64,000 nucleotides of DNA from an uncultured Lachnospiraceae bacterium (GCA_946566685.1 CAMNXA010000003.1:62001-126000), one strand, 5' to 3'. Counted from the first letter of the stretch, positions 16,305 through 24,205 are shown. The notes: generated from the sequence alone by a model not told the origin. A program made the numbers and translations.

Positions 16305-17667
16305 GAAATTTCTCGAACCTGTAGATATGACGGTGGGTTCGCCTTGGAAAAAGATTATTCTCTTTGCAGTTCCCATGTTGGTGGGAAATATTGCGCAGCA
16401 GCTTTATAATACGGTAGACAGCGTAGTGGTCGGAAATTATGTGGGAGATAATGCCCTGGCGGCGGTTGGAAGCGCGGGGCCGATCCTAAACCTTCTGATC
16501 GTCCTGTTTGTGGGTATCAGTGTGGGCGCAGGCATCATGGTGTCCCAATATTTCGGGGCCAAAGAGCGGGAAAAACTGTCCATGACCATCGGCAACTGTA
16601 TCACGCTTACGGCGATCGCCTCTCTTTTTGTGATGATAGCGGCTTCCCTGGTGGCGAGACCGCTTCTGGAGCTTCTGGATACGCCGGAGTCGATCATAGA
16701 CTGGTGTCATTCCTACCTGTTGATTCTGTTTATCGGTTCGGCAGGTCTGGCTTATTATAATATATTGAGCGGTATTCTTCGTGGACTGGGGGATTCCATG
16801 TCTGCCCTGGTTTATCTGCTTGTCTCTACCGTGATCAATATCATACTGGACCTTTTGTTTGTGGCCAAACTCGGCATGGGTGTCAATGGCGTGGCGCTGG
16901 CAACGGTGATCGCACAGTTTATCTCGGCGCTGTTGTGCCTGCTCCGGTTGATGAAGATGAAAGAATACTTTGATATACATAGGTCATATCTCAAGATAAA
17001 GAAAAAATACAGTGGTATGATCATCCGTCTGGGGCTGCCTTCCGGTATCACCCAGGCCATTCTTTCCATGGCTATGATCGTGGTGCAGTCGCTGACCAAC
17101 AGCTTTGGAGAAATGTTTATTGCCGCGAATGTAATTGTCATGCGCGTGGATGGGTTTGCCATGATGCCGAACTTTTCCTTTGGAACAGCGATGACCACTT
17201 ACGCCGGACAAAACGTGGGAGCCAGACAGGATGAAAGAGTGGAGGCCGGCGCCAGGCAGGGCACATTGATCGCAGTGGTCATTTCCGCTGTGATCACAGG
17301 GCTGATTCTATTGTTTGGTAAATTCCTGATGGGAATCTTTACGAAGACACCGGAACTGGTGGATCTGAGCCGGGATATGATGGGGATCCTGGCAGTGGGA
17401 TATATTGCCATGGCGGTAACCCAGAGTCTGTCAGGCGTGATGAGGGGCGCAGGAGATACGATGACACCCATGTGGATCTCCATAGCGACTACCATCTTGA
17501 TCCGGGTGCCGATAGCCTATGGCATTTCCTATCTTACCAGAACACCGCAGCTTCCGAATGGCAGACAGGAGTGTATTTTTATCTCGCTGCTGGTTTCCTG
17601 GATTCTGGGCGCGCTGATTACTTTTGTGTTCTATAAGAGGGGAAAGTGGAAGGAGAAGGCGGTGTAG
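16291..17667 (+). CDS. MATE-family efflux transporter
   Basis: This is a cation-coupled multidrug or metabolite exporter. It has twelve hydrophobic segments in two halves: the first opens 'PWKKIILFAVPMLVGNIAQQLYNTVDSVVVGNYVGDNALAAVG', the second 'MIIRLGLPSGITQAILSMAMIVVQSLTNSFG'. The matching Gly/Asn marks and 'FSFGTAMTTYAGQNVGARQDERV' are MATE hallmarks. ATG 16291 follows GGTGGGG; the start lies inside the GGDEF gene, so the two are coupled. A connection between c-di-GMP and export is possible but unproven. A strong terminator follows. Confidence 0.93.
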   Translation: MELIKKFLEPVDMTVGSPWKKIILFAVPMLVGNIAQQLYNTVDSVVVGNYVGDNALAAVGSAGPILNLLIVLFVGISVGAGIMVSQYFGAKEREKLSMTIGNCITLTAIASLFVMIAASLVARPLLELLDTPESIIDWCHSYLLILFIGSAGLAYYNILSGILRGLGDSMSALVYLLVSTVINIILDLLFVAKLGMGVNGVALATVIAQFISALLCLLRLMKMKEYFDIHRSYLKIKKKYSGMIIRLGLPSGITQAILSMAMIVVQSLTNSFGEMFIAANVIVMRVDGFAMMPNFSFGTAMTTYAGQNVGARQDERVEAGARQGTLIAVVISAVITGLILLFGKFLMGIFTKTPELVDLSRDMMGILAVGYIAMAVTQSLSGVMRGAGDTMTPMWISIATTILIRVPIAYGISYLTRTPQLPNGRQECIFISLLVSWILGALITFVFYKRGKWKEKAV

Positions 17668-17734
17668 GTTTGTAAGTTTGTATATTTTAATATGTGGATA
17701 AGGTTTCAGAAACTTGAGATGCCTGAGACCGGAG

Positions 17735-17761
17735 GAGAGCCCTACGGGGTTCTCTTTTTTT
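17735..17761 (+). terminator. Terminator after the MATE gene
   Basis: GAGAGCCC and GGGTTCTC form an 8-bp stem with one wobble around TACG, followed by seven T. The minus-strand gene at 17742-18053 ends inside this stem. Confidence 0.85.
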
Positions 17762-18053
17762 GGTATAATTTTATCAGCCCCCAAATGACCAGATAAATTA
17801 CAAATACATCCAGCACAAATCCAATGGGGTTAAAATGCATGGACATAAACGGACTTATGGCGGGTTTTGTATCATAAACAGAGATAAATGCCATCGGAAA
17901 CCCGGCCTGATATTGAAAGTCATTGGTTACTTTGAAAGGTAAGAAATAGGACAAAACAATCTCTATCCACAATGCTGCGTTTACTATTTTCCAATGTATC
18001 TTTTTCACTATTTTCACGCTCCCTAAAAATAGATTGTAAGAAAATGATATCAA
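17742..18053 (-). CDS. Small membrane protein, unknown
   Basis: The family was not recognised. About 100 residues contain two hydrophobic segments, 'IVNAALWIEIVLSYFLPF' and 'PIGFVLDVFVIYLVIWGLIKLY', followed by a basic tail (QKKRTP), a two-pass topology with a short extracytoplasmic loop. The true start is unclear: an AGGGAG lies about 10 nt before a GTG that would give VKKIHWKIV..., shorter than the ATG form reported here. Its stop codon lies inside the terminator of the convergent MATE gene. Confidence 0.5.
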   Translation of the reverse strand: MISFSYNLFLGSVKIVKKIHWKIVNAALWIEIVLSYFLPFKVTNDFQYQAGFPMAFISVYDTKPAISPFMSMHFNPIGFVLDVFVIYLVIWGLIKLYQKKRTP

Positions 18054-18190
18054 ATATGGTTTGTAAGATTAACTTTAAACGAATTGTTCCATACGCGCAA
18101 GAACAAGATTGATATTTTCATAATGATTTGGTAATGTATAAAGGAAAGATGCAAAAAGTTGCAAAAATCTTTCATAAAGGAGAAGCCTTC

Positions 18191-18449
18191 ATGGAGATCA
18201 AACGCGATTTTTACCTGCATAAGCTGATAAATAGAAAGAACAATGGCCTGATTAAGGTGATAACTGGTATTCGCAGGTGCGGCAAATCGTAATTGTTAAC
18301 AGGAAATAAGACCCTTTCGCAAAATAGATGATTCCTTTAAGAAAATTATCGTCACCAAGGATGTAGTGCCGGCTCATTATGATGAGTACGGTATCCTGAC
18401 GTTGAATATCTATGATTTTCTGCTCAATCCGGCAAGTATGGAAGGCTGA
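18191..18449 (+). pseudogene. Remnant of a DUF4143-type AAA ATPase
   Basis: The first 33 codons (MEIKRDFYLHKLINRK to GIRRCGKS, ending in the Walker A motif) match the start of the common AAA/DUF4143 ATPases, then hit a TAA at 18290. From 18341 another readable stretch, DDSFKKIIVTKDV to IYDFLLNPASMEG with stop at 18447, matches the C-terminus of the same family. Roughly 300 residues between are missing. A ribosome site AAAGGAG remains before the ATG. This is a gene reduced by an internal deletion. Confidence 0.82.
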
Positions 18450-18472
18450 TTGGCAGCAACAGCCTTCCAATA

Positions 18473-18691
18473 TCAAGGATCCGCCAATGGCGGTTCTTTT
18501 ACATATTCTGCAATATCATACAAGGTACAATCCAAAACATCGCAAAGTTTATCAAGGGTATTCGTACTCACACTTTCGTTTTTCCGTAACCGGTCGAGCT
18601 GACCGGTACTGATTCCATAGGTATTGATCAGTTTATATTGTGATATGCCGCGTTTCTTTAAAGTCTCCCAAAGTTTTGTATAAACAATCAT
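18473..18691 (-). CDS. Small XRE/Cro-type DNA-binding regulator
   Basis: This is a 72-residue single-domain helix-turn-helix protein: 'YTKLWETLKKRGISQYKLINTYGISTGQLDRLRKNESVSTNTLDKLCDVLDCTLYDIAEYV'. The recognition helix falls at about residues 28-40. On the minus strand, ATG follows GGTGGAGAG at a good distance. It is divergent from the dynamin-like operon, whose promoter 80-110 bp away carries a perfect palindrome, so it may repress that operon; this is inferred. The last codons overlap a terminator hairpin read on the plus strand. Confidence 0.85.
   Translation of the reverse strand: MIVYTKLWETLKKRGISQYKLINTYGISTGQLDRLRKNESVSTNTLDKLCDVLDCTLYDIAEYVKEPPLADP
18478..18500 (+). terminator. Terminator downstream of the ATPase remnant
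   Basis: CCGCC-AAT-GGCGG (18481-18493), extended by GA/TC pairs across one mismatch, is followed by TTCTTTT. It reads on the plus strand and overlaps the end of the XRE gene. Confidence 0.65.
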
Positions 18692-18772
18692 TTATCTCTC
18701 CACCATCTTATTATGCCCTGTAAGAGTCCTGTTTGTTGTAGTTATGATATAAGGATACGTGTGAAAAAAGTC

Positions 18773-18801
18773 TTGCGTAATGCCCGATATCGGGCTATAC
18801 T
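18773..18801 (+). promoter_or_regulatory. Promoter of the dynamin cassette with embedded palindrome
   Basis: TTGCGT (18773-18778), 17-bp spacer, TATACT (18796-18801). The spacer contains GCCCGATATCGGGC (18782-18795), a perfect 14-bp palindrome filling the space between the two hexamers, so a bound protein would exclude RNA polymerase. Transcription would begin near 18808, which rules out the ATG at 18805 as the start of the next gene. Confidence 0.7.
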
Positions 18802-18849
18802 AAAATGGAAAATGTATCTTATGTCGAAAAAGGAAGAGTGGGTGAGAAG

Positions 18850-20700
18850 ATGGAAACAACGAATATATTATGTGAGAAAAAAGAGCAGATTATGCTGAAC
18901 GATCTGTTTGAGGATTTCAGGGTTTTGTTGCAGGACAGCGATGCAGCAGAAGAGAAGGAAATGGTAAAAAACAGCTTGAAAAAGATGGCGGATAACACCA
19001 CTTATCTGATTTTGGGAGCGGATAGAGTAGGGAAAACCAGTCTTTTAAATGCGGTATTTCAGGAAATGGCAGCGTTTTCAGATGATTTTTCCGGAGAAAT
19101 GTGTGAATATCGCTGGGGTGAGCAGGAACTGACAACACCCGTTGCGGATGGTATGCAAAAGAGATTTGTCACAACGGAAAATATGAGAGGGATTTCAATT
19201 GTAGACAGCAGGGGGATCAATCAGTTTGGAGAAGCGGTCAGGAAGAAGGCCAAAGAGCAGATGGAAAGAAGCAGCGCCGTCTTTGTCGTTTTTGACGCGG
19301 ATAATATCAGAAGTCCTAAAGTATGGGATATGCTGGAAGGCTGTCCACAGAAAAGGATGATATTTTTCCTTACGAAATGTGATCTGCTTTCGGAAGAAGC
19401 TTTACATAGTAATATGGAGAAGATTAAAAGTTATATGAGTGAGAGCGGGATATCCGCGCCAGTGCTTCCGATCAGTATCATCAAAACCAATACTTGCAGC
19501 GATGTCATGACAATGGACGAGGTGCGTTCTTATATCAGGGAGAACGTGGTCGGGAAAAATCCGATGTTGAACAGACAGATGGAAAACGTGGCTGAAATGA
19601 AGAGAATGATCATACAGTTAAAGGATTCCTTTGCGCTGCGTAAACAACAGTATGTTTCTGATTTTGAGATTTTGCAGAAGATCAATCATTCACTGGACAC
19701 CTATATGCTGAACCATAAAAAGTTTCTGGATACTTTTATCGGGAAAGTGGCTGAGGAGATTAACAAGGATATTGACAGTTATGAGCGGGAGATTATCTCA
19801 AAATTAGATCCCTATAAGATAAAGGAACGATTCAGGAAAAGGGAAGACTTTGAGGACTATCTGAATATGGTCAATGAGAATTACAGGACCATGATGAGTG
19901 ATTCTATTAATCGTAAGACCATTGAAGCCATTAAGAGTTGTCTGCACGATCTGGAAATTGTTTTTAATGAGGCCACCGGATACTTTAACAAAAGAGAAAA
20001 TATCCTGGCGCTGAATGATAAGTTCTATGGAACACTTTCGCAAAGCCGCAGGCAGATGTCCGATGAGACAAGGGAGATGGTGGTTTCCACAGGGGAGTTA
20101 TACCGAACCTTGAGTGATGCATCGGAGACTCTCTTTATGCAGATCTGGAATGAACGCAAAAAGTATGATGCCAGTATCAAGAAACGCCGGGCACTTTCCT
20201 TTGCAGGGGGTGGAACCATAGGTGCAGTTGGCGGTGCAGTGGGTGGTGTGGCTGTCGGTCATGCCGCTGCAGGAGCAGCAGCTGCCATAGCGACAGGTTT
20301 AGGTTCAACGAGTGCCGCGGGCGCGGTGGGGGCATTGGCAGGCACGTTGATAGGCGGTGTCGCTGTGATTGCACTGGTGGGAATCGGCGTGATTGTTGGG
20401 GCCGCCCTTGTCAATTCCATAGCCAAAAGGCTTTACGATCCCAAAGCGGCGGATAAGATGGAGGAGAATACCCGGAAATGCATAGAGCAGTTTAAGGAGG
20501 AGGTCAATCATACCAGAGTGGAGATGATAGAGAAGGTCACAGGGCAGATCACTACTATTTTTGAGGAGGAACTTGCCTCTGTAGATAATTGCTTTACGGA
20601 ATTCCGTATGTCTGTAAATATTGATGAAAGAAAGATACCGCTTCTGGAACAGCGTATGCAGGAGGCGGAAAATTTACTGATGAAAATAGAAAATATATGA
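18850..20700 (+). CDS. Bacterial dynamin-like GTPase
   Basis: Members of this superfamily bind and remodel membranes using GTP. Visible GTPase motifs: P-loop GADRVGKTS (residues 56-64), G3 as DSRG (119-122, where DxPG is usual) and G4 TKCD (175-178). After a long helical stalk (about 255-440) comes a glycine/alanine-rich hydrophobic hairpin (about 447-520; 'GGGTIGAVGGAVGGVAVGHA', 'LAGTLIGGVAVIALVGIGVIVG') that should insert in membrane, then a coiled-coil tail. The 616-residue length fits bacterial dynamins. ATG 18850 is chosen because the promoter start lies past the earlier ATG, although its ribosome site is weak. Next gene follows in 16 bp. Confidence 0.82.
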   Translation: METTNILCEKKEQIMLNDLFEDFRVLLQDSDAAEEKEMVKNSLKKMADNTTYLILGADRVGKTSLLNAVFQEMAAFSDDFSGEMCEYRWGEQELTTPVADGMQKRFVTTENMRGISIVDSRGINQFGEAVRKKAKEQMERSSAVFVVFDADNIRSPKVWDMLEGCPQKRMIFFLTKCDLLSEEALHSNMEKIKSYMSESGISAPVLPISIIKTNTCSDVMTMDEVRSYIRENVVGKNPMLNRQMENVAEMKRMIIQLKDSFALRKQQYVSDFEILQKINHSLDTYMLNHKKFLDTFIGKVAEEINKDIDSYEREIISKLDPYKIKERFRKREDFEDYLNMVNENYRTMMSDSINRKTIEAIKSCLHDLEIVFNEATGYFNKRENILALNDKFYGTLSQSRRQMSDETREMVVSTGELYRTLSDASETLFMQIWNERKKYDASIKKRRALSFAGGGTIGAVGGAVGGVAVGHAAAGAAAAIATGLGSTSAAGAVGALAGTLIGGVAVIALVGIGVIVGAALVNSIAKRLYDPKAADKMEENTRKCIEQFKEEVNHTRVEMIEKVTGQITTIFEEELASVDNCFTEFRMSVNIDERKIPLLEQRMQEAENLLMKIENI

Positions 20701-20716
20701 GCTGCGGGAGAAGATC

Positions 20717-22021
20717 ATGAGGATAAAAAAGGACGAGAGACAAATAAGAACGGAAAAATGGATGACTCGATTGGAACAATATGCGAGAGCGGGGAAATTG
20801 CCTTTGCGGATTTTGGACGAGTTGGAGGAATGTAAGAATCTGGTGCTGTCCGATCAGGCAGATTGGGCGACAGTCAGTCGTACCGTAGAAGAACTGTTGG
20901 AGAGTATCGAAGGGAAAATGATGCCTGTAGAGGCACATAAAGACGATGCGACAGAGATGGTTCCTGTGGAAGAAGTGAAAATGCAGGTAAAGAAGATGGC
21001 ACAGAGGTGTCATACGGAAAACCTCACTTCCATAGAGGGTATGGTGGAACGTAAAAATACAGTTATCAGAAAAATGTATGGACAGATATCTGAAATCAGT
21101 CATACCAAAGCACATTTGGAGGAACTGAAGAATGAGGAACTGTATCTGCGGTTTTTCAGACAGTGCAGGGCAGCCTTTGAGAACGATGCTTTGGAAATGG
21201 TCAGGGAACTGTTACAGAGCATTGGGAATAATTACAGTTATATGCTGGATCATATGAGGAGTATGTTTCAAAGTATAGGTGGATATAAAAAGGGGCTGGG
21301 GAACGAGAAGTTCTACCTGGAATATGAAGCGCGCAGGGGTGGGATCAATCAGAAGATTCTGGGAGAGACACAGACAGCCGATATGGGAGGAGATGACCTG
21401 ATATCCTTTGGAGAAAGGACAAAGGATGTTGTCCGGAAAATAGTAAGGAAACTGGATAGAAAGAGGAAGCTGCTGGCATGGGTACCCCTGCTTGTCCTGC
21501 TGTGTCTTTTTACGGTAACTGCTGTCGCCAGACAGGAGCAGAGCAGACAGACCGTGGAAAGTGTTGAACAGGAGGATGACTCAGTATTGAAGGATGTGGC
21601 AGTGGATTATGGAAAGAAGGCTGTTAAGTCAGCATCCGCAGGTGTTTTGCAGGCAGTTTTCAGTCTGATCCTGGCATTGTTTATCAGTCTTGGGGCGATG
21701 GTTATATTCATGGTGCTTGTGATCATTCTGCTTTATATGTGTTATCTTAAGGTTTTGAAGATACGGTGCAATCACCAGATTTGTAAAAGATGCGGCAAAT
21801 ATCTGCAAACGGAACTGTCACAGTTTCAACAGAATAACAGCTTTATCCTGAAACTGGATACGGTCATGAATAATGCGGCGGAGGAATATGAACGGCAGTA
21901 TATGGAAGTGCTAAACAGTCTGTTTGCGGATACAGAATATGCGGATAAACCGGCACAACAGGAAGAACCTGCCGAGTGGGATGTCCTGCGTAAAGAGTGG
22001 GAACAGCTTAAATACAGATAA
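20717..22021 (+). CDS. Two-segment membrane protein, partner of the dynamin-like GTPase
   Basis: I do not recognise the family. The 434 residues begin with a charged helical region (1-245, predicted mostly coiled coil), then a hydrophobic segment 'LLAWVPLLVLLCLFTVTAVA' (about 252-271), a short acidic linker, a long hydrophobic stretch (about 308-345) and a cytoplasmic tail with CNHQICKRCG (about 352-361), which looks like part of a metal site. GGGAGAAG precedes the ATG. It lies 16 bp after the GTPase gene and 16 bp before the zinc-ribbon gene, a tight three-gene operon. A membrane scaffold or effector role is only a guess. Confidence 0.7.
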   Translation: MRIKKDERQIRTEKWMTRLEQYARAGKLPLRILDELEECKNLVLSDQADWATVSRTVEELLESIEGKMMPVEAHKDDATEMVPVEEVKMQVKKMAQRCHTENLTSIEGMVERKNTVIRKMYGQISEISHTKAHLEELKNEELYLRFFRQCRAAFENDALEMVRELLQSIGNNYSYMLDHMRSMFQSIGGYKKGLGNEKFYLEYEARRGGINQKILGETQTADMGGDDLISFGERTKDVVRKIVRKLDRKRKLLAWVPLLVLLCLFTVTAVARQEQSRQTVESVEQEDDSVLKDVAVDYGKKAVKSASAGVLQAVFSLILALFISLGAMVIFMVLVIILLYMCYLKVLKIRCNHQICKRCGKYLQTELSQFQQNNSFILKLDTVMNNAAEEYERQYMEVLNSLFADTEYADKPAQQEEPAEWDVLRKEWEQLKYR

Positions 22022-22037
22022 AGGATGAAGGATAAAA

Positions 22038-22625
22038 ATGGATAATTTAAAAGGTTTGATGAAAATGGTAAAGGTGCCGGAGGGCATCCATACGGCGACA
22101 AAGGCGCAGGCGGAAGGCGGGAGTAACCTAAAGGCTGTTAAGAAGACGCTGGAAGATAAGATGAACGAAAAGGTCAAAATTTACGGCTTTATCGGCATGG
22201 AAATATATGACCTCTCCAAAGAAAACCGCATTGAGATTGCGGAGATCAAGACATATCTGGATAAAATGGATGCATTAAATGTCGAGATAGAAGAACTGGA
22301 AAAACAGAAGGAGGAACTGGAAAGGAAAACTGCCAAAAAGAATATCTGCTCCTGCGGTTATAAACTGAAACCCCAGGATCGTTTCTGTCCAAACTGTGGA
22401 GAAGTGGTGGAACGAGATGTTATCATCTGTACCTGCGGTGCCGAACTCTCAAAGACGGCCAAATTCTGCGGTACCTGTGGAAAACCGATAGAGGAGATTG
22501 TCAGTACACAACAGTCCGCACAGACCGTGCAGGCGGCGCCGGCCATGAAAGAGTGTATCTGCGGAGCCAAAGTGCCGGTAGGACAATTTATGTGTCTGGA
22601 ATGTGGACGGAAAGTGGAAGACTAA
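22038..22625 (+). CDS. Triple zinc-ribbon protein
   Basis: The 195 residues have a helical N-terminal half with a coiled coil ('ALNVEIEELEKQKEELERKTAKK', about 78-102), then three consecutive zinc ribbons of CxC/CxxC form: CSCG...CPNCG (about 104-121), CTCG...CGTCG (130-147) and CICG...CLECG (172-188), separated by short linkers. No enzyme motif is seen. It is probably a soluble adaptor of the dynamin cassette, with ribbons for protein or nucleic-acid contact. An AAGGAT site precedes the ATG. Confidence 0.72.
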   Translation: MDNLKGLMKMVKVPEGIHTATKAQAEGGSNLKAVKKTLEDKMNEKVKIYGFIGMEIYDLSKENRIEIAEIKTYLDKMDALNVEIEELEKQKEELERKTAKKNICSCGYKLKPQDRFCPNCGEVVERDVIICTCGAELSKTAKFCGTCGKPIEEIVSTQQSAQTVQAAPAMKECICGAKVPVGQFMCLECGRKVED

Positions 22626-22653
22626 AGATTTGCTGGGAAAGCGAAGCCGGTCA

Positions 22654-22662
22654 TGCTATGAT
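22654..22662 (+). promoter_or_regulatory. Possible extended -10 promoter
   Basis: TGCTATGAT supplies TG plus TATGAT about 47 bp before the next gene, suggesting that the small membrane protein has its own transcript. No convincing -35 hexamer. Confidence 0.35.
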
Positions 22663-22708
22663 ATAACTATAGGATACTGTTGGGTTTGGAAAAAGGAGGG
22701 TTATAATC

Positions 22709-22966
22709 ATGAAACAATTATTTTATTACGCGGACAAGTACATTCAACAAAGCACCTGGAAAGACTTTGCACTTCTCAAATTCTGCCTCTTTGCAATGGG
22801 TGTTCTGGTTGGTATCCACATACCACAAAAGAACCGGAAACCAGTAGGAATAGCAGCCGTAGCTGTTTTTGCGGCCACCTATATTCCCCTGATGGCCAAA
22901 TTTGCTTCCGTTGTTTTGGAGGAGGATATGGAAGAGGATGTGCAGGAAGAAGCGGTAAGCATGTAG
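22709..22966 (+). CDS. Small two-segment membrane protein
   Basis: Two hydrophobic segments, 'LLKFCLFAMGVLVGIHI' and 'PVGIAAVAVFAATYIPLMAKFASVVL', lie around a basic 'PQKNRKP' turn, with an acidic tail. The opening MKQLFYYADKYIQQSTWKDFALLKF is a pattern I associate with small Clostridial membrane proteins sometimes mislabelled phosphate-transporter permeases; function is unknown. AAAGGAGGG precedes the ATG by 11 nt. It may or may not belong to the dynamin cassette. Confidence 0.7.
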   Translation: MKQLFYYADKYIQQSTWKDFALLKFCLFAMGVLVGIHIPQKNRKPVGIAAVAVFAATYIPLMAKFASVVLEEDMEEDVQEEAVSM

Positions 22967-23010
22967 TGATGTGTGAAATAGTCGGGTAAAGAGTACGGGA
23001 GTCAGCAGTT

Positions 23011-23226
23011 ATGACAGAGATCAGATATGTGCAGGTGGAAGATAAAGAGTTTTGGTACAGTCTGGACAGGCACTTGCCACAATCAGAATTTGCAAATAAA
23101 GTCCGTGATAAAAGGGGTTATATGATTGCGGTTGATGGCAGGCCAGACGCTATGAGCGTCTGGTCTTTTTCTATGGATAACTTAAATCTCCTGATTCTCC
23201 TGCAATGCGGTCTGCAAGTATTTTAA
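23011..23226 (+). pseudogene. Truncated GNAT-type acetyltransferase
   Basis: The first 44 residues (MTEIRYVQVEDKEFWYSLDRH... to VDGRP) match the N-terminus of a Clostridial GNAT family, which normally runs to about 140 residues. Homology stops at about 23142, exactly where a terminator hairpin begins; the frame then reads through to 23226 as unrelated sequence. The acetyl-CoA binding motif is missing, so the gene is a remnant. Confidence 0.65.
23143..23171 (+). terminator. Strong terminator inside the GNAT remnant
   Basis: CCAGACGCT-ATG-AGCGTCTGG is a perfect 9-bp stem with 3-nt loop, followed by TCTTTTTC. It isolates the region to the left from the minus-strand genes that end at 23182. Confidence 0.88.
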
Positions 23227-23715
23227 CAGACGAAGCAGCGGCCGATACAGGATCAACGTGAGTACGAAATTGCCGCCGCAGTGGAGAATGTCATAGGGAA
23301 TCCCGGCGCTCCAGTAAGCCAAGGCGGCGCCGGGACCGCCGGTTACCAGGTAGGGGATAGCGCACAGAGCGCCAAACAACAGCCCGAATGCACCGGAGAT
23401 GACGGCCCAGAGAAGAGCCGAGTCAATATTCTGCAATGCCAGCACAATCAGTGCCAGGATATTCCAGATATACAGGTAACTGATCCACCAGATACCGAAC
23501 CCGAATACAATCCCTTCCAGAAGGACAAAGGTTAAGATCACCGGAAAGACATGCCTTTTGTAGGTCAGGGTATACAGGATGATCAGGGTGCTGACTACTT
23601 CAATATTAGGGAGAAATGCCAGGCCAAGTTGTCCGGCCAGCAGGATGCCGCTGAGCGCTCCCATGGTGACGAGTTGTTTCGTTTTGTTTATAGGATCGTT
23701 CTTTTGTGCCTGCAT
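23182..23715 (-). CDS. ECF transporter S-component, probably for cobalamin
   Basis: This is a 177-residue substrate-capture membrane subunit with about six hydrophobic segments: 'KQLVTMGALSGILLAGQLGLAFLPNIEVVSTLIILYTLTYKRHVFPVILTFVLLEGIVFGFG' and 'AIPYLVTGGPGAALAYWSAGIPYDILHCGGNFVLTLILYRPL'. The layout, and a cobalamin riboswitch upstream of its operon, point to vitamin B12 or a precursor (a CbrT-like role). No EcfA/EcfT genes are nearby, so a shared energising module is expected. It starts 7 bp after the DUF4430 gene. Confidence 0.85.
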   Translation of the reverse strand: MQAQKNDPINKTKQLVTMGALSGILLAGQLGLAFLPNIEVVSTLIILYTLTYKRHVFPVILTFVLLEGIVFGFGIWWISYLYIWNILALIVLALQNIDSALLWAVISGAFGLLFGALCAIPYLVTGGPGAALAYWSAGIPYDILHCGGNFVLTLILYRPLLRLLKYLQTALQENQEI

Positions 23716-23722
23716 AGCAATA

Positions 23723-24130
23723 TCAGTATCCCACGGTGAGGGTCAATTCATAGTGATCGCCATCTGCGATGGGTGTCTGGTCTGCGGAAGTATTCAGCTG
23801 TCCGTTGTCCTTAGTGATACACCACCATTCCTGATTGGTATCGTCTGCTGTCTCATCGTCTACGGTAGTGATAAACATGCCGTAAGCGCCGATTTCTCCT
23901 GAGACAAGTTCTTCATCGGTAAGCACTTCCCCGAGATATTCTCTGTCTGTATGGTAGTTAAAAGTTTTCTGTGAGCCGTCTTTGTGTATTACGTCAACGG
24001 TAATGCTTTTCGCTCCCTGTGTGACAGCGCCTCTTGTGAACTGATAGATGCCAAACAGCGCAGCGATAACGATGAGCAGCGCGGCGATGGCAAAGATTGA
24101 ACGTTTGATGTTTTTCTGTTCTGTTTTCAT
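23723..24130 (-). CDS. Membrane-anchored DUF4430 protein
   Basis: One N-terminal hydrophobic segment ('SIFAIAALLIVIAALFGIYQFT', about 11-32) anchors an extracytoplasmic domain with 'ITVDVIHKDGSQKTFNYHTDREYLGEVL' and 'YGMFITTVDDE..WWCITKDNGQLNTSADQTPIADGDHYELTLTVGY'. That is the DUF4430 fold, related to the C-terminal domain of transcobalamin. Together with the ECF S-component and the riboswitch it suggests surface capture of corrinoids. AGGAGG-like GGGAGG precedes the ATG on the minus strand. Confidence 0.82.
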   Translation of the reverse strand: MKTEQKNIKRSIFAIAALLIVIAALFGIYQFTRGAVTQGAKSITVDVIHKDGSQKTFNYHTDREYLGEVLTDEELVSGEIGAYGMFITTVDDETADDTNQEWWCITKDNGQLNTSADQTPIADGDHYELTLTVGY

Positions 24131-24139
24131 AAGTTCCTC

Positions 24140-24179
24140 CCATCTTTATACAAGATGGCAGCATGAAAACATCATGCTG
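24140..24179 (-). promoter_or_regulatory. Two hairpins between riboswitch and gene start
   Basis: CCATCTT/AAGATGG (24140-24146 with 24152-24158) and CAGCATGA/TCATGCTG (24159-24166 with 24172-24179) lie back to back. The first touches the ribosome site of the DUF4430 gene. There is no T run, so the riboswitch probably acts on translation through this platform. Confidence 0.55.
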
Positions 24180-24205
24180 TCATCCCTCGTAACACATGAT
24201 CTTAC

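Noticed and set aside
18130-18180. Repeated TGCAAAAA and AAAGAT/ATCTTT before the ATPase remnant, considered as a CtsR-type operator
   Set aside because: It does not match the GGTCAAA heptad repeat of CtsR; it is probably simple A-rich sequence.
22603-22989. Plus-strand frame of 128 codons overlapping the small membrane protein
   Set aside because: The 22709-22966 frame has a good ribosome site and a coherent two-segment protein; the longer frame gives a Cys/His-rich chance product.
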